Assembly: GCA_035772405.1 (NCBI GenBank)
Contig: JAYKKM010000428.1
Coordinates: 2,895,001 to 2,959,000 of the forward strand
Length of the DNA stretch: 64,000 bases
Source: Chrysogorgia sp. JL179-B06
Taxonomy: Eukaryota > Cnidaria > Anthozoa > Scleralcyonacea > Chrysogorgiidae
Direction of reading: 5' to 3'
The notes under the pieces were generated by a model that saw nothing but the letters and a program-made list of their open reading frames with translations, made no database searches and had not been told where the DNA came from. Both the position numbers and the translations under genes were made by a program. This document shows positions 58,130-64,000 of the stretch, one piece after another (positions within the stretch are counted from its first letter, which is position 1; the number at the start of each line of letters is the position of its first letter).

Positions 58130-59080
58130 ATGAGTCTAAACTATGGGTATGAGTCTGACGACCCTCACGATAAAATACTGAAGAGAACGAAAAGACATCT
58201 GGACGAAGATCCTAAATTAAGCGCGACTGGTGGAAGGATGTCTGGACTAATAGACATGCAAGGCTCAGCAATAAAAAACGTAGCAGACCCAGTCGATGAC
58301 TCAGACGCCACCAATAAAAGAACTCTAGAACAGCTACTATCAGGTTTCCTCAAGAGTCAGTCCTACAACGTTGTGCTCGACTTCAACGTTAGCACACACG
58401 CCTTGAAAAATGTGGAATTTCACACCAATGGTTCAAACAAAGTGAAAGCCATTGGTGAAACAAGCAAATTAGTGCAAAACAACTCAGCTTATGGTCCTAT
58501 TATCGGCATCAGCGGTGTAAGCCAAAGTTTTCTATCACCTGTGTTAACACCAATCCCACTTGAGTCAGGTCTCCATTTTAATTGCCCGAGTATGCAATGG
58601 TGTGATCTCTCCATTTTTGTTGTGGTGAGGTTACCTACTCGCACCGCTGGATCAAATTGGGAGACAATTATATCAAACGACGACGGTCAGTGGGATAAGT
58701 TCATAGGGTACAAGACTGGTATGACTAATGGACTCGCGTATGGTGGTAGCATCCCAGCAATGGAGAGCATATGCACTATTCCGAGTGGCGTTGACATAAG
58801 TAAAATGCATATGATATCAATACACTGGCAAATGGACAATTCACACGTCAGAGTCAATAACGTTAAGTCAACCGATTCAGACTTCATAGCGAATATGGGA
58901 AAGATAGGCACACCCTATGGAACAATTTTTGGAATACATCGACCAAGAATACCACTCGCACCTTATGCATACCCATCGTTGATAGAGTTCTACGGTGTGA
59001 AAATCGTGAGTGGCTACATGACAAACCGAGACATCATAATCATGGGTGGAGAAATGATGAAGGAATATGGTGTAAAGTAA
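58130..59080 (+). CDS. Fibre-like protein with phage-tail-fibre motif and lectin-like C-terminus
   Basis: 316 aa, 2 nt after the stop of the 487-aa gene. Residues ~37-66 carry a GLIDMQGSAIKNVADP and DSDATNKRTLE pattern, the x-N-x-I-x-N-x-x-x-P...DA-x-NK signature common in trimeric tail-fibre shafts of phages and in fibre proteins of eukaryotic dsDNA viruses. The C-terminal ~200 residues are beta-rich, with blocks (WETIISNDDGQW, HMISIHWQM, IEFYGVKIVSGY) that resemble concanavalin/LamG-type lectin domains. Inference: a trimeric spike with a glycan- or receptor-binding head. Exact fold and ligand are unknown. Coding intact. Confidence 0.7.
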   Translation: MSLNYGYESDDPHDKILKRTKRHLDEDPKLSATGGRMSGLIDMQGSAIKNVADPVDDSDATNKRTLEQLLSGFLKSQSYNVVLDFNVSTHALKNVEFHTNGSNKVKAIGETSKLVQNNSAYGPIIGISGVSQSFLSPVLTPIPLESGLHFNCPSMQWCDLSIFVVVRLPTRTAGSNWETIISNDDGQWDKFIGYKTGMTNGLAYGGSIPAMESICTIPSGVDISKMHMISIHWQMDNSHVRVNNVKSTDSDFIANMGKIGTPYGTIFGIHRPRIPLAPYAYPSLIEFYGVKIVSGYMTNRDIIIMGGEMMKEYGVK

Positions 59081-59287
59081 ATGGGAGCGTGTGTTTCAAA
59101 AGAACGTGAAATATATAAAATAAATAAAACGACTGACCACATGTTCAAAGCTGGTGGGTCATTTGGCCGCGGTGACATAACTCTCGAGCTCCACGCTGAG
59201 ATTGGTATGAGGTCTAAAAAGACTTACGGCAAACCTATTATGATACCAGAGTCAGACAAAGTAGGAGTGGTAGGAGACGTGACTTAA
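59081..59287 (+). CDS. Small predicted myristoylated/palmitoylated protein
   Basis: 68 aa, ATG directly after the TAA of the fibre gene (TAAATG). The N-terminus MGACVSKE has Gly2, Cys4 and Ser6/Lys7, a textbook dual lipidation (myristoyl + palmitoyl) motif. The rest is hydrophilic and contains a GRGDIT stretch (about residues 29-34). No family recognised. Would be expected on the inner face of a host or virion membrane. The intact frame and tight spacing favour a real gene. Confidence 0.6.
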   Translation: MGACVSKEREIYKINKTTDHMFKAGGSFGRGDITLELHAEIGMRSKKTYGKPIMIPESDKVGVVGDVT

Positions 59288-59295
59288 GTTATGTA

Positions 59296-59436
59296 ATGGG
59301 TTGGCTTAGAAAACTGGTTCGTAACATTAGAAACTTTTTCAGACGACGTAGAAAACTAAGGACTAATAAAACGCACCTGCTGCATTGGTACACAACAAAC
59401 CAGATCTATAAAAAACCCAACACCCACGTCGAATAG
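59296..59436 (+). CDS. Small basic amphipathic protein (46 aa)
   Basis: ATG at 59,296, stop TAG at 59,434-59,436. The N-terminal ~20 residues are MGWLRKLVRNIRNFFRRRRK: Trp/Leu/Phe alternate with Arg/Lys, giving a strongly amphipathic cationic helix. It starts 8 nt after the preceding stop and is on the same strand. The MGW start lacks a classical myristoylation Ser. A DNA-condensing or membrane-active virion peptide (compare adenovirus pX in size and charge) is an inference. It is short, so a chance frame cannot be excluded, but position and composition make it plausible. Confidence 0.5.
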   Translation: MGWLRKLVRNIRNFFRRRRKLRTNKTHLLHWYTTNQIYKKPNTHVE

Positions 59437-59464
59437 TTTTTTTGTGGGAGACTATAATATAGTG

Positions 59465-60232
59465 ATGACTTCCATAGCACCTCAACTATTTGATTTCGAC
59501 GGTCACCAAATCACAACGGTTAATCACAACGGTGAAATATGGTTCAAAGCGAAAGAAGTCGCGAGCGCTCTAGGTTATGCTCGACCAAAAGATGCAGTCA
59601 ACGACCACGTCGAACCTGATTGTAAAATGAAGGTAGAGCAGGCCTCGTTTATCAACGAACTCGGGGTCTACTCATTGGTGTTCTCAAGTAAAATGGAGCG
59701 TGCGAAACACTTCGGAAGGTGGGTGCACTCAGAAGTCTTACCAAGCGTTAGAAAAAGTTTAGCCGACGTTGGTCTCAAACACAATCAGTTTAAAATGATC
59801 ACTGAGTTCGACCTTCATACGAAAGTTGTTGGTTTTCTTAGGAAATATTATCCAGAGGCTATTTTGATAGCTGCTTGTGGTGAAAATCAAGACACCTCGA
59901 GTAAAAGAATAAATTCGTGGAAAAAAGGTTACCAACGTGGAACACCTGACTTGGTTATTGCCAATGCAAACCGACAGCATAGCGGGCTTGTGATTGAGTT
60001 CAAGAACCCAGGTGGCACAGGTAAGACATCTAAAGAGCAGGAGTCTCTGTTGCTCAGATATAAATCCGCTGGTTATCTAACACTCTTGTGCGACTCGTAC
60101 GACGACGCTATTACCACAGTGATAAAATATCTCTTTGACGTTGGGTTTCAGTGCTCTCAGTGTTTTCGTAAATTTAAAAATAAATCAGCGTTGAGTAACC
60201 ATGGGAGACGCTATTGTAAAGAGACTTTTTAG
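59465..60232 (+). CDS. BRO-N domain + VRR-NUC nuclease + zinc finger fusion
   Basis: 255 aa from the ATG at 59,465, just after ACTATAATATAGTG; an upstream GTG is less likely. Residues ~8-98 form a BRO-N (baculovirus repeated ORF) domain: EIWFKAKEVASALGYARPKD and HFGRWVHSEVLPSVRK. Residues ~112-222 form a VRR-NUC domain of the PD-(D/E)xK superfamily: GTPDLVI with D162 and IEFKNPGG with E178 and K180. A C-terminal finger has C230, C233, H246 and C251. BRO-N domains bind DNA in large DNA viruses; VRR-NUC enzymes cut structured DNA. The fusion suggests a nuclease for replication intermediates or for host DNA, which is inference. All catalytic residues are present. Confidence 0.85.
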   Translation: MTSIAPQLFDFDGHQITTVNHNGEIWFKAKEVASALGYARPKDAVNDHVEPDCKMKVEQASFINELGVYSLVFSSKMERAKHFGRWVHSEVLPSVRKSLADVGLKHNQFKMITEFDLHTKVVGFLRKYYPEAILIAACGENQDTSSKRINSWKKGYQRGTPDLVIANANRQHSGLVIEFKNPGGTGKTSKEQESLLLRYKSAGYLTLLCDSYDDAITTVIKYLFDVGFQCSQCFRKFKNKSALSNHGRRYCKETF

Positions 60233-60242
60233 ACAGTGAGTA

Positions 60243-60269
60243 ATGAGTCGAGTTAGCACTCGTTCTCAT
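60243..60269. terminator. Stem-loop between convergent genes
   Basis: ATGAG-T-CGAGT, loop TAGC, ACTCG-TT-CTCAT: two paired blocks with small bulges, 11 nt after the nuclease stop. It lies between the nuclease gene (rightward) and the thymidine kinase (leftward), so it may mark 3'-end formation. The remaining ~200 bp up to 60,472 contain T-runs but no gene. Confidence 0.4.
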
Positions 60270-60472
60270 TGTTGAGACGACGTTTGAAGCGACAACTGCT
60301 CTAGCGTTTTTAAAAGACGTTTTTTTAACTCGATAAAGGTGTCTGCGAAACTTTCTCTATTTATTTCACAAACCTTCTGACCACTGTGTGAAAAAATGTT
60401 TCTACGGGAGACATTGGACGCTTCATGTGACCAATGTCTAAATTTAAAAAAGTGGGGTATCCGAGAACACCC

Positions 60473-61045
60473 TTAATTTTGTGTGGAAGGATGATGACGT
60501 CTGCACACTGCGCGATATTGCTCAGCACCACCAACGAACGATGGTCCTGGGTTGTATCTCCAATTGAATGGCGCTTCAACAGTTGTTCCGTAAGTGTCAC
60601 GACAAACGGCGCAATACGCTTTTAGAAATGTGACGTCGTCTGCCATTGGGAAGAGCGTGTCGAGTTCGCCAAGTCTTTTTAAATGCTCTGTTGTTATGAG
60701 ACCGCAAATAATGACGTGAACGCCAGCTTTAATGTATTCGTGAATAACTGGGAGTAGATCAGAGTACCAATGGCCTTCGTCAATTCCGATGACGTCATAG
60801 TCGGCTATCTCGGAAGAACTCGGAAGGTTGGTGATTAACTTCGCAGGTAAACTGTCTGATCCAACGACAATGGTCTGACGATGTGTGGAGAACGCGTGGT
60901 CAGTTCGCCTGGTGTCACCTGTGTTGTTCATGTAGAGGACTTTGAGCCCTGACTTACTTAACGTGATTAACCTGCGGAGAGTCTCTGTCGTTTTTCCTGC
61001 GAACATGGGACCAATCACGATCTCTAGTTTACCAACTTTTCTCAT
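60473..61045 (-). CDS. tk: Thymidine kinase, type II
   Basis: 190 aa. Walker A is GPMFAGKT (residues 12-19), preceded by the usual short beta-strand. A Walker B-like VIGIDEGHWY follows near residue 90. A YCAVCRDTY stretch with PSFVGGAEQYRAVCRRHH forms the lasso and structural zinc site (two CxxC/CxxH pairs). It would phosphorylate thymidine to dTMP with ATP, raising the nucleotide pool for viral replication. Length is typical of type II enzymes such as those of poxviruses and bacteria. The usual DEAQF is DEGHW here, a change next to the active-site Glu that is worth noting. Start ATG follows TATAGTAACC. Confidence 0.9.
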   Translation of the reverse strand: MRKVGKLEIVIGPMFAGKTTETLRRLITLSKSGLKVLYMNNTGDTRRTDHAFSTHRQTIVVGSDSLPAKLITNLPSSSEIADYDVIGIDEGHWYSDLLPVIHEYIKAGVHVIICGLITTEHLKRLGELDTLFPMADDVTFLKAYCAVCRDTYGTTVEAPFNWRYNPGPSFVGGAEQYRAVCRRHHPSTQN

Positions 61046-61074
61046 GGTTACTATACCCCCAGAGAGATATTTTT
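61046..61074. promoter_or_regulatory. TK promoter region
   Basis: The 29 bp between the 229-aa gene's stop and the TK start, read on the minus strand, contain an A/T-run, ATATCTCTCTGGGGGTATAG and the ATG. The TATAG lies 5 nt before the start codon, as at other cluster-leading genes. Confidence 0.4.
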
Positions 61075-61764
61075 TTATTCTGGTGGAAACCGTCGTTCCA
61101 TGTTAAATATCCGCTGAAGCTCTAAGTTTTCAAGATGAGTCTTCGAGCTCTCGTGTCTCAAGCGACACATTGGGCTATTGGTGGCCACACCGCATGGGTG
61201 ACAGGTGTACGCGTTTTCATCTCTCGCGAAGTGTCTGTGGGCGGGCGAGAGTATGTGGTCCCTGATATCATCCGCGCCTAGTATCTCGTTACACCCCACC
61301 TTGCAAACGTGAACGTCGCGGTTCGCGGCGAGCTCTAGCCACGCTTTGGCTTTGGTTGGGCATGGTTTCCATAGAAGGGTCGCTAAGAACACTTGGAGGA
61401 AGTTACCGAGTAACGTACCGTTGGACCCACTAGGGTTGTTCAAGTAGACATCACTTGCTAACATAAGGTACTTGAATGATGAGTAACACCACACAGGGAT
61501 TATGCTAGCTAACACACCAGCGAGCTCGTTGGCTCTGTCTTCTCGAAGATCGATCCAAGCGTCGAGAAGATACCTCGTATGGCGGATCTGAGAGCCAAGC
61601 CGTTTTGGTGGTCCTTCAGGGTCGGGGTCGAACATTGTGTATGTTGAGAAGTACTCGTTTAAGACGATAGGTCCAGAGGCGCCTTGTAGGGTGGACACAC
61701 TGATAAAGGCTGTTCTCAACATGTTGGCAATATCTTCTTCGCTGATTTCTCGGGCTTGAGTCAT
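61075..61764 (-). CDS. Unknown viral protein with two zinc-finger-like motifs
   Basis: 229 aa, upstream of TK and probably cotranscribed with it. Finger 1: C154, C158, H170 and H176 (or H178). Finger 2: C188, C191, H204 and H210, with an RHESSKTHL end that resembles U1-type or C2H2 fingers. The N-terminal ~140 residues are helical with no recognised domain. A nucleic-acid-binding role is likely, for example transcription or host chromatin, but not shown. The start ATG follows GAGAGTATAACATA. Confidence 0.65.
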   Translation of the reverse strand: MTQAREISEEDIANMLRTAFISVSTLQGASGPIVLNEYFSTYTMFDPDPEGPPKRLGSQIRHTRYLLDAWIDLREDRANELAGVLASIIPVWCYSSFKYLMLASDVYLNNPSGSNGTLLGNFLQVFLATLLWKPCPTKAKAWLELAANRDVHVCKVGCNEILGADDIRDHILSPAHRHFARDENAYTCHPCGVATNSPMCRLRHESSKTHLENLELQRIFNMERRFPPE

Positions 61765-61895
61765 TATGTTATACTCTCAGAAAAAATCCTAATTTTTTAG
61801 TGCGTTTGGTCTGGAACTGTGAGACACCTGTGAGGTCATCTGTGAGACACCTGTGAGGTCAACTGTGAGTAAGATAACACGTGATAGTGTATTAG
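61765..61895. promoter_or_regulatory. Divergent promoter with 23-bp direct repeats
   Basis: 131 bp between the leftward 229-aa gene and the rightward 111-aa gene. It holds two exact (last base aside) copies of CTGTGAGACACCTGTGAGGT plus CA(T/A) at 61,817-61,839 and 61,840-61,862, and a third partial CTGTGAG at 61,863. TATAC lies next to the left gene's ATG and GATAGTGTATTAG next to the right gene's. The repeats are candidate activator or repressor sites. Confidence 0.55.
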
Positions 61896-62231
61896 ATGGT
61901 TGAGGACTCACAGACGGCTGTTGAAGCGAAGATTACGGCTGATGTGAAAAGTGTTAAGGTGAAGGACCCAAAGCGCGTCGCTGCTGGTAAAAAGTTGGCT
62001 GAGATATCGAAAGCTGCGAAAGAAAAGAAAATGCGTGAAATGATAGTCAACGAAGAACAGGGTGGTGAGTGGAGCTATGGTTACATTGTTGGAACACTTG
62101 GTGTAATCATTGCTGGTGCTTCGCTATGGTACACAATTAGCAGTGAAAAAAAACCTGTGAGTACTGCATCAGCGCCTGCGTCAGAAAGTCATAGAACTCG
62201 TCGTCCAGCGTTAGACACATTTGATTCTTGA
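61896..62231 (+). CDS. Small basic single-pass membrane protein
   Basis: 111 aa. The N-terminal ~50 residues are very basic (KVKDPKRVAAGKKLAEISKA and more Lys), which could bind DNA. A hydrophobic segment at about 60-80 (YIVGTLGVIIAGASLWYTI) is a likely transmembrane helix. The C-terminus is Ser/Pro-rich. First gene of a rightward block of three small membrane proteins. A virion core or membrane role is possible; similar proteins occur, by memory, in cnidarian adintovirus-like elements. Confidence 0.65.
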   Translation: MVEDSQTAVEAKITADVKSVKVKDPKRVAAGKKLAEISKAAKEKKMREMIVNEEQGGEWSYGYIVGTLGVIIAGASLWYTISSEKKPVSTASAPASESHRTRRPALDTFDS

Positions 62232-62254
62232 ACAAAACACACGACAATGTATAT

Positions 62255-62491
62255 ATGGCTGCGATCGATCGAAAAGAACTTATGAACGAATTGTATGATG
62301 CGTTACTTGTTACGACTGGTGCTGTGGCAGTGAGTATGATTTCTAAAAAGGCTTTGGGAGAACCATTGGGAACACCAGAGACAGTGAAAGGCACAGTGAA
62401 ACTTGCTGCAGCTGTTGGTGCAGGAACGCTGTTAGTAAAATGGGCGCAATCGAAAAAGTGGATACCGACAGATCCATTCAAATCAACGTAA
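62255..62491 (+). CDS. Small hydrophobic protein
   Basis: 78 aa from the ATG at 62,255, which follows AATGTATAT directly; a TTG upstream is not needed. Two weakly hydrophobic Ala/Val/Gly-rich stretches (LVTTGAVAVSMI and VKLAAAVGAGTLLVKW) could span or lie on a membrane. Ends 4 nt before the next start. No family recognised with confidence. Confidence 0.6.
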   Translation: MAAIDRKELMNELYDALLVTTGAVAVSMISKKALGEPLGTPETVKGTVKLAAAVGAGTLLVKWAQSKKWIPTDPFKST

Positions 62492-62495
62492 GTTA

Positions 62496-62915
62496 ATGGT
62501 GAGTGTTGTGGCTGGAGGGATTTTTAATGCAGTGGCTTTTGCGGGCGCTGGCTTTATGTTTTCAAAGTTTAATCACACAGGCTATGAAGCTGAGATGGAA
62601 AGACACAACCATGCGTTGGAGCAGTTAGCCAGCGCGAAAGAAGCGTGGTCTGAAAACGAAGTCGCCAAGAGAGATAAGATTCAGCGTTTACGACAACAGC
62701 TCTCTGATGCTAATGCTGACATTAATGACACAAGCCGCGCGTTGGAGGAGCTTGGAAGAGCGATGACTATTCAGCACGGCGGACGAGTGTTCACTGAGTC
62801 CCCGAAGATTGCGGATTACTACCAACCGAGTGCGGAAATGAAGGAATACCAATTATTGTTTGTTAGCGCGCTAGGTTTGGGTAGTGGAATAGCGCTATGG
62901 GTACTAATTCGGTGA
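62496..62915 (+). CDS. Two-TM protein with central coiled coil
   Basis: 139 aa. A Gly/Ala-rich hydrophobic N-terminus (about residues 5-22), a long charged helix with heptad-like pattern (about 33-95, including RHNHALEQLASAKEAW and LRQQLSDANADIND), and a C-terminal hydrophobic segment (about 118-138). The profile suits a membrane-anchored structural or scaffold protein. Overlaps the following frame by 19 nt if that one starts at 62,897, or not at all if it starts at 62,945. Confidence 0.65.
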   Translation: MVSVVAGGIFNAVAFAGAGFMFSKFNHTGYEAEMERHNHALEQLASAKEAWSENEVAKRDKIQRLRQQLSDANADINDTSRALEELGRAMTIQHGGRVFTESPKIADYYQPSAEMKEYQLLFVSALGLGSGIALWVLIR

Positions 62916-62944
62916 AAAAAATATGTTGGAGTAGTATAAGAGTG

Positions 62945-63505
62945 ATGGACAAACTTATGAGGCAGATGAGCTACGGTTACACAATTGACGAAATCGCGAG
63001 TGAGACGCAAACTGAGTGTGGAGACACCTTCAGAATTCACCACTGCTCGGATTGTGACGTTGTGAAAAACATCACTGACTGCGGTGGGTACGCGTGCCCA
63101 AAGTGTGGCGACACCGAATGGGGTTACACTCAGAGTTACAGCGACATGAGACTCACACGACTAAAAAGCGTTCACAAACGGTCTTGGTGGATGGGGAGGA
63201 GACTACGGAATGTTGTGAAGGGTGAGCATCTTGAGTTGATAAAAGAGGACTTCCTGAAAGTTGTCAATGCGCTGCACTCATGCAATTTGATCAAGGGTAG
63301 AAATGTCAGCAGATATGGATACTACATTATTAGGTTGTGTCATAGAAGACGAGTCGAGACACTCAAGAAGGTGTCAGACCTCAAAGACGGGAAGGTGAAA
63401 GACTTGTTTGACAACAATCTGTTTGGGGTTGTGTACCCAAAGCTGGGATGGTGTGAAAGTGGTGACAATTATTACAACGAGTGGTTTAGGAAAAAACAAG
63501 TGTAG
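62945..63505 (+). CDS. VLTF3-like late transcription factor (zinc ribbon)
   Basis: 186 aa from the ATG at 62,945, which follows AGTATAAGAGTG; an earlier ATG at 62,897 overlaps the previous gene. Residues ~34-54 form a zinc ribbon: C34-x2-C37 and C51-x2-C54 (CSDC ... CPKCG). A helical body and a conserved-looking YGYYIIRLCHRRR segment (about 131-143) follow. The layout of N-terminal zinc ribbon plus helical domain fits the poxvirus/NCLDV late transcription factor VLTF3, which activates late promoters with the viral RNA polymerase. Here no viral RNA polymerase is seen in the window. The match is by pattern, so moderate confidence. Confidence 0.55.
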   Translation: MDKLMRQMSYGYTIDEIASETQTECGDTFRIHHCSDCDVVKNITDCGGYACPKCGDTEWGYTQSYSDMRLTRLKSVHKRSWWMGRRLRNVVKGEHLELIKEDFLKVVNALHSCNLIKGRNVSRYGYYIIRLCHRRRVETLKKVSDLKDGKVKDLFDNNLFGVVYPKLGWCESGDNYYNEWFRKKQV

Positions 63506-63520
63506 TGTATATAGAAGCCA

Positions 63521-64000
63521 ATGAGTCGGGCTGTGAAAAACCCACTGACAAAAAGACGGGCGCATAAGACGAGCGCAGCCGTTGTCAATTCACTAACAGA
63601 TGAAGCGACCAACGTTCACGGCTTCTTTAGAGATCAGGAGGGACAACGTCTAGTCGAAGACCTCGCACCGTCGACGCATCTGTTGGATCGAGCACTGAGA
63701 GGGTTCACAAGGTCTTATGGAGTCGAGGTAATTGACGACAGAGACATCAATCAGGTGAATGGCAGTAGAAGTGCTGTCACTAACCTTTTGAGACGTGAAT
63801 TAGGTGAGACCAACGGAATGAAAGTGGTAGAGACAGTCAAGGTCACTTTTGAGAAAGTTTTAGAACTCGATAAGACCACATACAAAACTGCCTACTTTAA
63901 CAGCGAAACGTTCGTCGTCATTAACGAGCATGACATCGAGGGTGTTGCCAATCGCGGGTCGGAGCAGATTTTGACGCGGATAGCTGGGTGGCTATCTGAG
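63521..64000 (+). CDS. N-terminus of probable protein-primed DNA polymerase B (partial, runs off the window)
   Basis: ATG at 63,521, open for 160 codons to the window end without a stop. It follows TGTATATAGAAGCCA. The residues seen start with a basic segment and contain a KVVETVKVTF ... YKTAYFNSETFVV pattern, then a region ending in an amphipathic helix (ILTRIAGWLSE). I associate this from memory with the N-terminal portion of Polinton/adintovirus family B polymerases, which precedes the terminal-protein and polymerase domains. The catalytic motifs would lie to the right and are not visible, so the assignment rests on family memory and on the expected gene content. Confidence 0.5.
   Translation, partial: MSRAVKNPLTKRRAHKTSAAVVNSLTDEATNVHGFFRDQEGQRLVEDLAPSTHLLDRALRGFTRSYGVEVIDDRDINQVNGSRSAVTNLLRRELGETNGMKVVETVKVTFEKVLELDKTTYKTAYFNSETFVVINEHDIEGVANRGSEQILTRIAGWLSE

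Larger units (their letters stand above)
49510..64000. mobile_element. Endogenous adintovirus/Polinton-like element (left part)
   Basis: The block encodes the hallmark set of Polintons/adintoviruses: retrovirus-type integrase with chromodomain, FtsK/HerA-type packaging ATPase, double-jelly-roll-type major capsid protein, penton-like protein and the probable start of a protein-primed DNA polymerase. Genes are tightly packed in strand-sorted blocks without introns, unlike the host DNA to the left. The left border is inferred from where the LINE frame stops (about 49,505-49,515) and from an AGTGGGGCTGCG start at 49,510 that would fit Polinton-type ends. The terminal inverted repeat and the target duplication cannot be verified because the right end is outside the window. 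Confidence 0.85.

Noticed and set aside
60361..60600. 79-codon minus-strand frame overlapping the TK 3' end
   Set aside because: Mostly an out-of-frame reading of TK; the part beyond TK is too short to support.

Overview
The window looks like animal (invertebrate, possibly cnidarian) nuclear DNA. It holds split exons with consensus splice sites, several non-LTR retrotransposon (LINE) remnants, a BEL/Pao LTR-retrotransposon remnant, hAT-like TIR elements with 8-bp target duplications, a tRNA-derived SINE, a very large 17-bp satellite, and a dense virus-like gene block at the right end. The species cannot be fixed from the sequence. The resemblance of the viral proteins to cnidarian adintovirus/Polinton relatives is from memory and was not searched.

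Left arm (1-10,690): a probable host gene runs on the minus strand. Its first coding exon is at 9,136-9,488, the next at 4,014-4,096 and a likely third at 3,285-3,499, all joining in phase. The ~5 kb first intron is filled with mobile DNA: a 5'-truncated, frameshifted LINE (4,361-6,512), a TIR element (6,699-8,014) that contains a hAT-like element (6,967-7,733), and a pair of 36-bp inverted repeats (8,502/8,926). A tRNA-derived SINE lies just before the satellite.

Satellite (10,691-45,823): about 1,900 copies of a 17-bp unit (about 33 kb), with the unit's TAAT position varying as GTAATAAC, GTATTAAC or GTGTTAAC. It is interrupted by three virtually identical 753-760 bp LINE 3' fragments. They share the same truncation point and the same internal stop, so they were copied together with the array rather than inserted separately.

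Right flank of the array (45,824-49,510): a broken BEL/Pao pol gene, then a LINE reverse-transcriptase remnant on the minus strand. A 383-bp hAT-like MITE sits inside that LINE with a perfect 8-bp target duplication.

Endogenous virus-like element (about 49,510 to beyond 64,000): an apparently intact adintovirus/Polinton-type element. A leftward block encodes an unknown protein, the packaging ATPase, major capsid protein, a membrane-active virion-type protein, a chromodomain integrase and two tandem penton-like proteins. A rightward block encodes a conserved 487-aa protein, a fibre-like protein, small membrane/basic proteins and a BRO-N + VRR-NUC nuclease. A second leftward pair is a type II thymidine kinase and a zinc-finger-like protein. 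A final rightward block has three small membrane proteins, a VLTF3-like transcription factor and the N-terminus of what is probably a protein-primed DNA polymerase B, cut by the window edge. No gene is obviously broken except one truncated copy made by a tandem duplication around the penton genes. The right terminus and any maturation protease are outside the window.
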